Assembly (NCBI RefSeq): GCF_900109465.1
Contig: NZ_FOAZ01000020.1
Span: 145,210-209,209 of the forward strand
Source of the DNA: Streptacidiphilus jiangxiensis
GTDB lineage: Bacteria; Actinomycetota; Actinomycetes; Streptomycetales; Streptomycetaceae
DNA length: 64,000 nucleotides
Reading direction: 5' to 3'
The position numbers were made by a program, and so were the translations under genes. The notes beneath the pieces are model-generated. The model searched no databases and was not told the DNA's origin. It saw nothing but the letters and a program-made list of their open reading frames with translations. This document shows positions 19,186-28,443 of this stretch, one piece after another. Every line of letters starts with the position of its first letter. Within the stretch, counting starts at the first letter, position 1.

Positions 19186-20904
19186 TCAGCGCCGCCCTCG
19201 TTCAAGGGCCATCGGCCCACCTGCGGAGCCACCGGATGGCTGGTCGTCGGCGGACAGGTGGCACACGGGACGGCGGATGCCCGGAGTGCGGCGCTCGCGG
19301 CGGTCGCAGGCCAGGGGGAGCGGGCAGACGTACGACTCTCCGGGGCCTGCGGCGTCGGTGAGGCCCGGAAGGCCCAGGCGCGGATCAAGCTCTGGTCCGC
19401 CGAGGCGCCGGACCAGAGCGGCGTAGTCGGCCGTGCGGTCCTCGGCGCGCAGGGCCGCGCGGCACAGGTCGGCGATCGTGTTCTCGTCGGCGCGCGTGGC
19501 CGCGTCCAGGATGTGGGGCAGGTCGGCGCAGAGGGCGGCGACCCAGGCGCCGGTGGCCCCGGCCCCGGAGGGGACGAGGTCCGGGCGGACCGGGTCCAGC
19601 GCAGGGGCCTGGTCCAGGTGCGGGGCGGGTGCGGCGCGGTTCGGGACCCCTCGTCGTGGTGCCGCCGGGGTCTGCGCGAGGACTGCAGGGGGAGCGGTGT
19701 CGCGGGGGAGGCCGGACCTACCCGGTCGCGGCGTTTCCTCGTCCAGGCGTGCGTACCTATCCGCCGCACTCGCGGCCAGCCAGAGGAACCAGGCCCGGTC
19801 CTCGGGCCGGGTCGAGCTGCGCCCGTACAGGGTCAACGCATGTTCCACCAGGGCAAGGAGCCGCTGGGCGGGCCAGACGAAATCGACACCGAACCGGCCC
19901 AACCATGTGTCGACCGTGGGCTCCACCGCCTCGACCGTCTGACGGAGCCAGCCGGGGAGCTCGCCGAGGGCGCGCTCGGTCGCGCCGAGCGGTCCGTCGC
20001 GCATGACGGCGAGGAGGGCACTGCGGGCGGCCGGGGAGAGCTCGCCGAGGGTGCGCGCGGCCAAGTGCAGCAGCAGGTGCAGCGGGTCGTGGGCGAGTGA
20101 CCCTTCGCTGACGGACTTGGCCAGGTCGATCAGGACGTAGTCCGGCACCTCGATGCACGGGGTCGTCGGCAGAAGCACGTTCTCCATGTGCAGGTCACCG
20201 TGGACGACCCCGGTCGCGATGCGTACGGGCCGCTCCGACGCCGGCGCGGTGCCGCGGACGAGCGCGAAGGGATTGGCCAGCGCCACCTGCTCGTCCGCGA
20301 ACCGGATCGTCTCTTCGCGATACTGCGCGGCGGCTCGCTGGAGCGGTCCGCCAGGGGCGAAGCGGGCGCGCAGCCCGCGCCCGAGGAGCGCGGCCGCGGT
20401 GGTGGACTCGACCTTCGGCTGCTGCACCCAGCCGGTGAGCATGCCGTGCACGACCTCGCGGCAGCCGCGGGCGAAGGCGGTGGGGTCGTCGGCTTCGCGG
20501 AGGGAGGCCAGCGAGTCGTGGCGGTAAAGGCTGCCAGCGACCTTCTGGAACACGATCCAGGTGCTGTCCCCGACGCGCACGGGGCCCTCGTCCAGCGGTT
20601 CGGCGAGATGGCGGCGGAAGTCGGCCGGTGCGTCGCGGTAGGCCAGGCGGTGCCGCATGTGCTCGGTGCCCGTGTAGTCGGGGTCGCCGCGCCCGGGCTC
20701 CACCGGGACCCTGTCGTGCTTCAGGACGACCGCGCGGGAGCCGTGGCCGACATTGTCGTGGTCCAGGACCGCCGCGACGAAGGCGGAACTACGGCCGCTG
20801 GTGTAGATCTTGACAAACTCGTAGCGGTGTCCGCGGTGCGCCCCCCACTCGGCCAGCGCGCGGGCGGCGGCCGGATCGAGACCCTGATCGGGCGCGTCGT
20901 CCAC
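19186..20904 (-). CDS. APH-fold phosphotransferase-like protein (TCAD9-like)
   Basis: 572 residues; the GTG at 20904 has GAGGGAGA five bases upstream, while a much longer open frame does not. The kinase core is visible: VHGDLHMENVL at 235-244 (catalytic loop) and VLIDLAKS with Asp260 (metal-binding). The N-terminal third (FVKIYTSGRSSAFVAAVLD, VVLKHDRV) resembles the nucleotide-binding lobe. A Pro-rich linker near residue 420 leads to a ~120-residue C-terminal domain. The arrangement resembles the ternary-complex-associated phosphotransferases described in actinobacterial NTPase conflict systems. It is divergent from a STAND protein with TPRs, consistent with that idea. Confidence 0.72.
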   Translation of the reverse strand: MDDAPDQGLDPAAARALAEWGAHRGHRYEFVKIYTSGRSSAFVAAVLDHDNVGHGSRAVVLKHDRVPVEPGRGDPDYTGTEHMRHRLAYRDAPADFRRHLAEPLDEGPVRVGDSTWIVFQKVAGSLYRHDSLASLREADDPTAFARGCREVVHGMLTGWVQQPKVESTTAAALLGRGLRARFAPGGPLQRAAAQYREETIRFADEQVALANPFALVRGTAPASERPVRIATGVVHGDLHMENVLLPTTPCIEVPDYVLIDLAKSVSEGSLAHDPLHLLLHLAARTLGELSPAARSALLAVMRDGPLGATERALGELPGWLRQTVEAVEPTVDTWLGRFGVDFVWPAQRLLALVEHALTLYGRSSTRPEDRAWFLWLAASAADRYARLDEETPRPGRSGLPRDTAPPAVLAQTPAAPRRGVPNRAAPAPHLDQAPALDPVRPDLVPSGAGATGAWVAALCADLPHILDAATRADENTIADLCRAALRAEDRTADYAALVRRLGGPELDPRLGLPGLTDAAGPGESYVCPLPLACDRRERRTPGIRRPVCHLSADDQPSGGSAGGPMALERGRR

Positions 20905-21028
20905 GGCGTCTCCCTCGTCCTGTCCGACCGCTGACGTTCCATCGTGACACAGTCGTTCCGATCGCCATGCTATGGAAGACTTGTCGCCTGCGCTGCGGTT
21001 TCCGCGGCAGACCGGGCGGGGAGGCGGC

Positions 21029-23446
21029 ATGCAGGACGACTCCGAGGCGGGCGGAGTGGGCTCGCTCGGCCGTGCGGAGTTGGACACCGTCGCCACCGTC
21101 GCGGACTTCGGGCGGGCGCTCACCCGGCTGCGGGCTGGAGCCGGGCTCAGCATCCGCGGTGTGGCGGAGCGGTCGCAGGTCTCGCTCAGCACCCTGAGCG
21201 GGTACTTCGCGGGGACACATCTGCCCGGGCCGGCGCACGCGGCCAAGCTGCGGCGCGTGTTGGCGGTCTGCGGGGTCACCGACGGGCCGGAGATGGACCG
21301 TTGGCACGAGGCGTGGATCCGGTTACGGCACGAGGGCGGCGGGCCGCGGCCGGTCGCGGAACCGGCCGCCCCGACGACCTTACCGACACCCGCCGCATCT
21401 GTCGGCCTGGTCGGGCCGCGCGCGGCCGAGGCGGTGCGGCCGGTGGCCCGCCCGGCCCGGCACGTGCTGCCGAGCATCCGTCCACCGTTGGAACGGCTCG
21501 CCCGGGAGCCGAGGGTGCGGGGGCGGGACGCGCTCGTGGGACGTCTCGCGGACGCGCTGCGCCCGGGGGCGTCACCGCGCGTGCACGTGCTGCACGGGCT
21601 GGCCGGGGTGGGTAAGAGCACGGTGGCGCTCGCGGTCGCCGGGCTCGCCCAGGGGCGCGGGGCCCGGGTCTGGTGGGCCGGAGCCCGCACTGCCGACGCG
21701 ACCGCCGACGCGATGTACGCGCTGGCCGCCGAACTCGGGGCGTCCCGCCAGCAGTTGGAGCACGCCAGTCTGCCCGACCTGGTGTGGCGGCTGCTGGGCG
21801 CGCAGCGCGGGCCGTGGCTGCTGGTGTTCGACGGGGCCGACGACACCGACACGGTGCTCGCGCCGGGCAGCGGCCCCGCCGCGGACGGCACGGGGTGGGT
21901 CCGCGCGGCGCCCACAGGGCAGGGCACGGTGCTGCTGACCACCAGTGACGGCCACACCTGGCTGGGGGCGCGGTCCAGCGTGTCGGCGCGGCGCGGCTGG
22001 TTCACCACCCACCGGGTGCACCCCCTGGACTCGGGCGATGCCGCCCGCGTCCTGCGAGAGTTGGCACCGGACGCGGGCGACGCGGCCGAGGCCGAGGCAC
22101 TGGCCCGGCGCTTGGGCGGTCTGCCGCTGGGGCTGCGCCTGGTCGGTGGCGCGCTGGCTGCGGCGGCCCGGGTGCCCGCCGGGTTCGCCGATCAGGCGAC
22201 CCCGCGCACCTTCGCGGCCTACGCGGCCGCCCTGGACGGCGGCGCGCTGGGCGGCTCCGGCGCCTGGCCGGGCTTCGAGGGGACGGGCGTGGGCTGGCGG
22301 GTGGCACTGGCACAGTTGGAACGTCGCGGCCACTTCGCCGCGCGGCCCCTGCTGCACCTGCTGGCGTGCCTGGCGCCCGGTCCCGTCTCGTGGGCGGCAC
22401 TGCTGCGGCCACACCTGCTGGCGGCCTCCCCACTGTTCCCGGGGTTGACGGCGCTCGGGCTGTGCGAGGTCCTGGACGCCCTGACCGATGTGGGGCTCGT
22501 GACCCGCTACCGGGAGCAGCCGGACGAGCTGGTGGAGGTGCCGCCGCTGGTGCGGCGCTGCTTCCGCGACGCACCCGAGGTGCGCGGACAGCTGGATGCC
22601 CATGTCGCGCTGTTGACGGCCCTGCTGGTGGCGGCCGGGGGCCAGCGCGACGGCCGCGACCCGCAGTCCTGGCCCGGGCTGGAGGCGCTGGCTGGGCAGG
22701 AACGGGCGGCACTGGACCTGCTCGCCGACGCTGACGCGTCAGGTCTGGTCCGCCTGCCCGACCAGCTGCTGGCACCGGTGCTGCTGGCCGGACGGCACCG
22801 CCGGGCCGCCGGGCGGCTGCGGGATGCCGAACGGATGCTGGCCCAGGGGCTGGCGGACGGCCGACGGCTGCTGGGCCGCGACCACGCGGACGTGCTCGCC
22901 CTGGAGCACGAGCTCGGCCGCGTCCGGCTGGGCCGAGGGGACGCCGAACGGGCGGAGCGCGAACTGCGCGCCGTGCTGGACGCCAGGGTCCGCCTGCTCG
23001 GCCCCGACCACCCCGACACCCTGACCACGCAGCACTATCTCGGCCGGGCGCTGGTCGAGCGGGGCCGGCTCCCGGAGGCGCACGCCTGGTTCTCCCGGAC
23101 GCTGCGGGCCCGGGAGCGGGTGCTGGGCCCCGCGCACCGGGACACCCTGACCAGTCGCAACAACATCGGCCTCGTGCTGGTCGAGCAGCGTCGGTACGAC
23201 GAGGCCAGGACAGTGCTGGAGCAGGTGCTGGCCGAGCGGGTCGCCGCGCTCGGCGACGGCCACCCGGCCACCCTGGTGACCCGTCAGCACCTCGCCCGGC
23301 TCACCGCGGACACGCGGGGCGCCGGGCCCGGCCGTGAGGCCTACCGGGCGCTGCTGGCCGACTGCCGCCGGGTGCTGGGCCCGGACCATCCGCGCACCGC
23401 GGCCGCGCGGGCCGCGCTCACCGCGTTGTCGCCGCCGCAGGAGTGA
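21029..23446 (+). CDS. XRE / STAND NTPase / TPR protein
   Basis: 805 residues starting MQDDSEAG after GCGGGGAGGCGGC. The HTH is at about 25-85 (GRALTRLRAGAGLSIRGVAE, SLSTLSGYF), then a Pro-rich linker, Walker A GLAGVGKST at 190-198, a Walker B-like WLLVFDGAD and the NB-ARC block LGGLPLGLRLVGG. The C-terminus carries five or more long TPRs of the kinesin-light-chain type (repeated LLGPDHPDTLTTQHYLGRAL). These proteins sense a signal through the TPRs and oligomerise with NTP. It is divergent from the phosphotransferase-like gene. Its 3' end overlaps the convergent polyprenyl synthase gene by 106 bp. Confidence 0.9.
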   Translation: MQDDSEAGGVGSLGRAELDTVATVADFGRALTRLRAGAGLSIRGVAERSQVSLSTLSGYFAGTHLPGPAHAAKLRRVLAVCGVTDGPEMDRWHEAWIRLRHEGGGPRPVAEPAAPTTLPTPAASVGLVGPRAAEAVRPVARPARHVLPSIRPPLERLAREPRVRGRDALVGRLADALRPGASPRVHVLHGLAGVGKSTVALAVAGLAQGRGARVWWAGARTADATADAMYALAAELGASRQQLEHASLPDLVWRLLGAQRGPWLLVFDGADDTDTVLAPGSGPAADGTGWVRAAPTGQGTVLLTTSDGHTWLGARSSVSARRGWFTTHRVHPLDSGDAARVLRELAPDAGDAAEAEALARRLGGLPLGLRLVGGALAAAARVPAGFADQATPRTFAAYAAALDGGALGGSGAWPGFEGTGVGWRVALAQLERRGHFAARPLLHLLACLAPGPVSWAALLRPHLLAASPLFPGLTALGLCEVLDALTDVGLVTRYREQPDELVEVPPLVRRCFRDAPEVRGQLDAHVALLTALLVAAGGQRDGRDPQSWPGLEALAGQERAALDLLADADASGLVRLPDQLLAPVLLAGRHRRAAGRLRDAERMLAQGLADGRRLLGRDHADVLALEHELGRVRLGRGDAERAERELRAVLDARVRLLGPDHPDTLTTQHYLGRALVERGRLPEAHAWFSRTLRARERVLGPAHRDTLTSRNNIGLVLVEQRRYDEARTVLEQVLAERVAALGDGHPATLVTRQHLARLTADTRGAGPGREAYRALLADCRRVLGPDHPRTAAARAALTALSPPQE

Positions 23447-24510
23447 GCAGTCCCGTCCGGCAGGGCGGCGTCCAGGTAGTGGGCGGGCAGACGGGCCAGC
23501 AGCCGCGCGGCCGGGTCGGCGAACCCCTCGTCGACCAGCGCCCGCCGGGCCCGCTCCGCCCAGGCCCGGGCGACGGCCACCGCCGGCGGCACGCCGAGCC
23601 GTCGCACGGTCTCGTAGGCGTGCGCAGTCTCGGCGTCGCCCGCGTCCTCCCGTAGCACCCCGGCGAGCCCGGACCCGCCGGCGCCGCGGGCGGCCAGCAG
23701 GACCGGCAGGGTGTAGACGCCGCGCGGGATGTCCTGCCGCACAGGCTTGCCGCAGCTCTCCGGTGTGGCCAGGACGTCGGCCAGGTCGTCGGCTATCTGG
23801 AACACGACACCGAAGCAGGCTCCGTAGCGGGCCAGCGCCCGGGCGGCGCCCGGTCCGGACGTCGTGCCGCCGCGCCGCGTGCCGCCCGCGGCCTCCCGCA
23901 CCGGCAGGGCGCCGAGCACGCAGGCGGCGCTGATCAGCGCCGCCGTCTTGCCGTGGACCTGGCGCAGGTATGCGGCGGGCGTGCCGAGGCGGTGGCGCTG
24001 GGCGGTCTCCAGGGCCTGGCCGTCGCACATGGCCAGGAACGCCTGGTGCCAGACCCGGTGTACCTCCGGTCCGGCGTCCGCGAGCAGCAGGCCGGCCGCC
24101 GCCAGCAGGCGGTCCCCGCCCACGACGGCGCCCTCGGCGCGGTGCGTGGCGTAGACGGTCGGCGCGCCGCCGCGCACGTGGGAGCGGTCCATCAGGTCGT
24201 CGTGGACCAGGGAGCCCAGGTGCAGCAGTTCCACGGCGGCCGCCCGGCGCAGCAGTGCCGGCTCCGCGGCAGTGCCCGTGAGCTCGGCGACGGCCAGCAA
24301 CAGCCCGGGCCGCAGCCGTTTGCTGGGACGCCGCACGGTGCGGGCCAGGGCTTCGGCCAGGTCAGGCGAGGGGCTGGCGGCGGCCTCGGCCAGCAGCTCC
24401 TCCAGCGCCGCGGCGGTGGGCGCGGGCAGCGCCAGGGGGCCGAGCACCTCGGCCGGGGAGGCGGGGCGCGGCGCCGGGACGATCGGCCCGGCCGTCGTCG
24501 TCCAGGTCAC
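23341..24510 (-). CDS. Polyprenyl (isoprenyl) diphosphate synthase
   Basis: 389 residues; the GTG at 24510 has GGGAGGCGGCC upstream and overlaps the UbiA stop by 4 nt. The first aspartate-rich motif is DDLMD (104-108) and the second DDLAD (241-245), with KRLRPGL near residue 64 for pyrophosphate binding. Small residues just before the first motif (GS at 99-100) argue for a product of C20 or longer. The last ~40 residues are atypical and overlap the convergent STAND gene. It is the last gene of the ten-gene operon and would supply the prenyl diphosphate for the cyclase-like proteins and UbiA. Confidence 0.92.
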   Translation of the reverse strand: MTWTTTAGPIVPAPRPASPAEVLGPLALPAPTAAALEELLAEAAASPSPDLAEALARTVRRPSKRLRPGLLLAVAELTGTAAEPALLRRAAAVELLHLGSLVHDDLMDRSHVRGGAPTVYATHRAEGAVVGGDRLLAAAGLLLADAGPEVHRVWHQAFLAMCDGQALETAQRHRLGTPAAYLRQVHGKTAALISAACVLGALPVREAAGGTRRGGTTSGPGAARALARYGACFGVVFQIADDLADVLATPESCGKPVRQDIPRGVYTLPVLLAARGAGGSGLAGVLREDAGDAETAHAYETVRRLGVPPAVAVARAWAERARRALVDEGFADPAARLLARLPAHYLDAALPDGTAHSCGGDNAVSAARAAAVRGWSGPSTRRQSASSAR

Positions 24511-25703
24511 GGCCGCCTCCCTTCGGCCATGGTCCGTGCCGACCGGCGGGCAGCCCGCCGGGTATGGACGGCGCGCAGCCGGGCCAGCGCCAGCACGGCC
24601 GCGAACCACGCTGCGACGGCGGACGCCATCAGGGCGGCGGAGCGGCCGGGCAGCACCGCGGCGCAGCCCAGCAGGAAGGCGAGAGTGTTCCCGAACGACC
24701 AGCCGCCGTTGCGCAGCCAGCCGGGCGGCAGTTGCCCGCGACGCGACGGTGCGGACAGCTCGGAGCGGGAGACGTCGGCGAAGGGGCCGGCCCCCCGGAG
24801 CAGCCGGGCCAGGCCGACGGTCGAGGCCATCGCGAGCACGTCGGCGGCCGACGCCAGCCAGGTCTGGCGGGCCGTCCAGCCGTCGGCGGCCAGCACCGCC
24901 GTCGCCGCGGTGACCGCGGCGACCACTCCCGCCTGGGCGGACAGCACGAAGGCCAGGTAGCGGCGCGGGAAGTGGAAGGCGCCGTCGCGCGTGGGGTGGA
25001 CCCCGAGGACCAGGGCGGTCGTGCGCGACCCGGCCGAGCGGTCGGTGGCGATGTCCTTGAGGTTTCCCACCGAGCTGTTGGTGGCGACCATGTGGAACAG
25101 GAAGGCGACCGCCATCAGGCAGGCGGCCGCGCCCGGCCGCACCCCCCTGGCCAGCGCCACGAGCGGGAGCGGCGCGGCCATGGCGACGCCGAAGAGGTAG
25201 TCCCACAGCAGGGGCGAGCCCGGCCCCTGGGCCTTCTGCAGGATGTTGAGCCAGGCCGTGAGCACCACGACGCCCGCGAGCCCGACCCGGGCGGCCGCGC
25301 CGTGCGCGAAGGCCCAGTCTGCGGCGACGAGCACGGCCGCCTCGGTGGCCGCCCAGCCGGCCACGACCGCGGGGGTGACCTCGCCCCGCACGAGCGGGCT
25401 GCGGACCCGGGCCGGGTTGATCCGGTCCGAGGCGACGTCGGTGACGTCGTTGACGTGGCAGGCGAAGGCCTGGAGCAGTGTCCCGGCGGCGACGAGCAGG
25501 GCCCAGCCCGCCCAGGTGAGGCCCGGCGCGAGCAGCCCGCCGACGACATAGGGCAGCCAGGTGAAGACCGCGACGGGAAGACGGGACAGGACGACGTAGT
25601 GCCGGACGGGCGCGGCCGTGGCGGTGGCCGGGCCGCCCGGTCGGTGCGGTGCGGGCCGGGACCGGCGCGCGGGCCGCTCCTCCCAGGCCTGGTCAGTGGT
25701 CAT
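24507..25703 (-). CDS. UbiA-family prenyltransferase
   Basis: 398 residues with about eight membrane segments. The first aspartate-rich motif is NDVTDVASD (85-93), the second NLKDIATD (214-221), both typical of UbiA enzymes that bind a prenyl diphosphate with Mg2+. Family members prenylate aromatic rings, make menaquinone or geranylgeranyl glyceryl lipids, or in some bacteria cyclise prenyl diphosphates. It is the ninth gene of the operon, translationally coupled to both neighbours (11-nt and 4-nt overlaps). With a DUF3419 and a PlsC-like protein in the same operon, a lipid-type acceptor deserves consideration. Confidence 0.92.
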   Translation of the reverse strand: MTTDQAWEERPARRSRPAPHRPGGPATATAAPVRHYVVLSRLPVAVFTWLPYVVGGLLAPGLTWAGWALLVAAGTLLQAFACHVNDVTDVASDRINPARVRSPLVRGEVTPAVVAGWAATEAAVLVAADWAFAHGAAARVGLAGVVVLTAWLNILQKAQGPGSPLLWDYLFGVAMAAPLPLVALARGVRPGAAACLMAVAFLFHMVATNSSVGNLKDIATDRSAGSRTTALVLGVHPTRDGAFHFPRRYLAFVLSAQAGVVAAVTAATAVLAADGWTARQTWLASAADVLAMASTVGLARLLRGAGPFADVSRSELSAPSRRGQLPPGWLRNGGWSFGNTLAFLLGCAAVLPGRSAALMASAVAAWFAAVLALARLRAVHTRRAARRSARTMAEGRRP

Positions 25704-26676
25704 CGGGTCCTCCTGAGGGCAGGGTCGCGCCGAGTGGCGCGACCTCGAAGAAGGGGAAGCGTGTGGCCAGGGCCGTGCGGCCGCGGCGGAGCAGGCCGGG
25801 CACGGGCGCGGGCAACGCCCGGGTGGCGTGCTCGAATACGGCGCCAACGACCACGCCGGCGTGGAAGAGGACCAGCCAGGCCAGCAGCGTCCGGTGCCGA
25901 TGGCCCGGCCCGCGTCCGTAGAAGGCCGTCAGGTCGCGGCGGGCGACGGCGAACCGGTGGCCCGCCTCGGCCAGGGCGGCGGGCAGCGGGCCGACCAGCG
26001 AGACGCGGCCGTCCGCGCGGTCCTCCAGGCGGTCCTCCAGGTCGTCCATGTACTGGAGGTACGACCCGAACGAGCGCAGGGCGCGTTCCTCCTCGGCGCC
26101 GAAGGCCGGGTTGACGGCGGCGAAGTACAGGCACACCGAGTGGTGGCCCTTGTCGCGGGTCAGCTCGGCCAGGGCCGCCGATGGCAGGTCCGGCGCCTGC
26201 GTCTGGGCCTGCGAGCGCCGCTGGGTGGTGATCATCCGCTCCAGGTGCGCCCGGATCGCGGCCGGGTCCGCGACCGACTGCCAGCAACGGGCGGCGAGTT
26301 CGCCCAGGACGCTTTCCCAGGGGTCGTCCGGGTCGGGCCGCCGGGTACCGAGGACCACCTCCTCCAGCGCGTCCAACTGCCGCGCCGATGCGGCGCGTCG
26401 GTCGTAGGCGTGGTCGAGCAGGTGGGTGACGGCGCCGAGCAGGACGCCCAGGCGGGTGTCGTGGGGCGCGCGGCGCACGGTGGCGTACAGGAACAGCAGC
26501 GCGTTGATCCGTTGGACGGTGTGGGTGAGGTGACGCTCCTCGGCGTCGTCGAGGTACAAGTCCAGGCGATGCAGCAAGGACGTCCGAAGGAGCGTCAGCT
26601 CTGCGGCGGCACTGGCGCATTCGTGGTTGGCGGTGCGCCAGGGCAGGGTGCGGGGGGTCGGGCCGGGGCCGGTCAT
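25693..26676 (-). CDS. Class I isoprenoid-synthase-like protein 1
   Basis: 327 residues, all helical. LLDHAYDR at 86-93 stands where the first metal motif would be, but lacks a full DDxxD. The second site is strong: YMDDLEDRLEDR (209-220), preceded by DKGHHS at 175-180. This pattern recalls DUF2600/YtpB (tetraprenyl-beta-curcumene synthase) and squalene/phytoene synthases. I infer a terpene cyclase or prenyl-transferring enzyme, but the product is unknown and the degenerate first motif could mean a non-catalytic partner. Overlaps both neighbours in the operon (4 and 11 nt). Confidence 0.68.
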   Translation of the reverse strand: MTGPGPTPRTLPWRTANHECASAAAELTLLRTSLLHRLDLYLDDAEERHLTHTVQRINALLFLYATVRRAPHDTRLGVLLGAVTHLLDHAYDRRAASARQLDALEEVVLGTRRPDPDDPWESVLGELAARCWQSVADPAAIRAHLERMITTQRRSQAQTQAPDLPSAALAELTRDKGHHSVCLYFAAVNPAFGAEEERALRSFGSYLQYMDDLEDRLEDRADGRVSLVGPLPAALAEAGHRFAVARRDLTAFYGRGPGHRHRTLLAWLVLFHAGVVVGAVFEHATRALPAPVPGLLRRGRTALATRFPFFEVAPLGATLPSGGPDDH

Positions 26677-27695
26677 CGGATCACCTCGCGGCGGGCGAAG
26701 AGGGTGGGGACGGAGGGCGGCCGGACCGGCCGCTCCGGGGCGGGCACCGCGCCTCGGCCGACCAGCCGGGCCAGCGCGGTCAGGTACAGCCAGCAGGTCA
26801 GGCCGTCGACGAAGGGCCTGGCCCGGCGCGGGCCGTACAGTGACGTCAGGCGCCGGTCGAGGGCGTCCAGTTCCTCGTGGAGCAGCCGTAGCGGCAGGGC
26901 GTCGAGGGTGGCCGCGGTCATCACCCCGGCCCGCAGGTCGACGGCCCGGTCCTGGTAGTCGTCGACGAGCTGGAGAAAGGCGCCGAGGGCCAGCAGGGCT
27001 TCGCGCTGGGCCGCGGACGGTGCGTGCTGCACCAGGCCGCCGAGCACGAGCATGCCCAGGCCGCCCTTCGTGCGCGAGGCGTCGAGCAGCGCTGCCGCGT
27101 CGGCGCGGCCCGCGGCGTCGCGTCCGTTCGCCGTGAGGCGGACGGAGGCGAGCTGGGCGGCGTGCAGGGCCGGCAGCGCGGCGTAGGCGGTGCGGTGGCG
27201 GTCCGGGTCGGTCCGAGCGCGCAGCGCCCGGAACAGGGACGCGGCGGCGCGGGCGGCGCCGGGTCCGGGCGCCGGGCCGGGCAAGGGCGCGTCGGCGGCG
27301 GCCGGGGCTGCGAGCCAGTCGTTTACGAGGTCCGCGGCCGACGGACCGGCGTGCTCGTCCAGAGCGTCGTCGTACAGGCGGGTGAACGCGCCCGCGAGCA
27401 CCGCCGTCGCCGGGTCCACGGTGTGACCGGTCAGCCGTGCGTGACGGACGAGCAGCAGTCCGCCCTGGACGGCCCAGGGCAGAAGCCGGTCGGCGAGGCG
27501 CGGATCGCCGCCCTCGGGCAGCAGCGGTGCCACGGTCCCGGTGTAGGCGGCGGCCAGGGCGTCGCAGTCGGCGTTGACGCCGGGCAGCGCGGGCAGCAGC
27601 CGGACGGCCAGCCCCGGGAGACGCAGAAGCCGGCGCACGTTCCCGCGCACGTTCCGGCGCGCGGCGTCGGTGCCGGGGCGGTCAGCGGCGCTCAT
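26673..27695 (-). CDS. Class I isoprenoid-synthase-like protein 2
   Basis: 340 residues starting MSAADRPG. It carries LYDDALDE (107-114), close to a DDxxD first motif, RTKGGLGML with Lys210, and a second site LVDDYQDR (243-250). Hydrophobic helices surround each motif, as in the all-alpha isoprenoid synthase fold. It is clearly related to the proteins at 25693 and 32837, though all three are strongly diverged from each other. Its gene overlaps its downstream neighbour by 4 nt and its upstream neighbour (GT2) by 14 nt. Likely substrate: the diphosphate made by the polyprenyl synthase of the same operon (inference). Confidence 0.7.
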   Translation of the reverse strand: MSAADRPGTDAARRNVRGNVRRLLRLPGLAVRLLPALPGVNADCDALAAAYTGTVAPLLPEGGDPRLADRLLPWAVQGGLLLVRHARLTGHTVDPATAVLAGAFTRLYDDALDEHAGPSAADLVNDWLAAPAAADAPLPGPAPGPGAARAAASLFRALRARTDPDRHRTAYAALPALHAAQLASVRLTANGRDAAGRADAAALLDASRTKGGLGMLVLGGLVQHAPSAAQREALLALGAFLQLVDDYQDRAVDLRAGVMTAATLDALPLRLLHEELDALDRRLTSLYGPRRARPFVDGLTCWLYLTALARLVGRGAVPAPERPVRPPSVPTLFARREVIR

Positions 27696-28443
27696 ACCAG
27701 TAGCCGCATCGCGTCAGGTCGGTCCTGGCCCGCCGGGAGACCGCCATCAGGGCGTAGGTGGACAGCATCCCGCCGCGGTGGAAACCGCGCGGCGAGGCGT
27801 GCACGGTGATGCCGTCCAACTGCGCCCACCGGGCCCGGCCGCGGCGGGCGTCGGCCCGCAACTGCTCCAGGAAGGCGACGTCCTCGTAGGCGTACAGATC
27901 CTCCCGGTAACCGCCGACCGAGGCGAAGTAGCCGGCGCGCACCGCCAGCACGCCGAAGGACATCCGCTTGACCCGGGTGAGCAGGCGCAGCGCGCCGTGC
28001 GCGCACAAGCGGGTGAGCGGATCGATCTCGGCGGGTTCGAGCTCCACGCGCACCCCGGCGGCGGTCAACGTGGGCTCGGCGCCGAAGCGGGCGGTGATCC
28101 CGGTCAGGAAGCCGAGCGGGACCCGGTAGTCCGCGTCCACGAAGACCAGCAGGTCGCCGCGGGCGGCGCGGGCGCCGGCGTTGCGGGCGCGGGCGACGCC
28201 GCGCCGCGGCACTTGGACCACCCGCGCGCCGAACGCGCGCGCCGTTTCGGCGGTGGCGTCCGTGCTGGCGTTGTCGGCGACGACTATCTCGCAGCTCACG
28301 GCGCCGCCGATGTCGGCCAAGCGCAGTGCGGAGTGGTGCAGCGAGCCCAGGCAGCGCGGCAGGAAGCACGCCTCGTTGAAGGCAGGGACGACGACGGACA
28401 CGTGCGGCCGGTCCGTTTCGCCGGTTGCCGTAGGGGAGTTCAC
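27682..28443 (-). CDS. GT2-family glycosyltransferase
   Basis: 253 residues from a GTG with GGAAGGCC upstream. GT-A motifs: VVVPAFNE (17-24), VVADNASTD (54-62), RGVARARNAGARAARGD, and the DxD-like FVDADY (101-106). A later FHRGGML block and absence of membrane segments suggest a cytosolic, membrane-associated enzyme. Such GT2 enzymes attach sugars to lipids, polyprenyl phosphates or natural products. The operon context suggests it decorates a terpenoid or lipid. Coupled by 4 nt to the gene upstream. Confidence 0.9.
   Translation of the reverse strand: MNSPTATGETDRPHVSVVVPAFNEACFLPRCLGSLHHSALRLADIGGAVSCEIVVADNASTDATAETARAFGARVVQVPRRGVARARNAGARAARGDLLVFVDADYRVPLGFLTGITARFGAEPTLTAAGVRVELEPAEIDPLTRLCAHGALRLLTRVKRMSFGVLAVRAGYFASVGGYREDLYAYEDVAFLEQLRADARRGRARWAQLDGITVHASPRGFHRGGMLSTYALMAVSRRARTDLTRCGYWYERR

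Noticed and set aside
20905..22008. 940-residue frame upstream of the phosphotransferase-like start
   Set aside because: It is antisense to the STAND gene, lacks a ribosome site and has Ser/Pro/Arg-rich shadow composition.
24511..25206. Upstream extension of the polyprenyl synthase frame
   Set aside because: It is a shadow within the UbiA gene; the GTG at 24510 has a good site and coupling.
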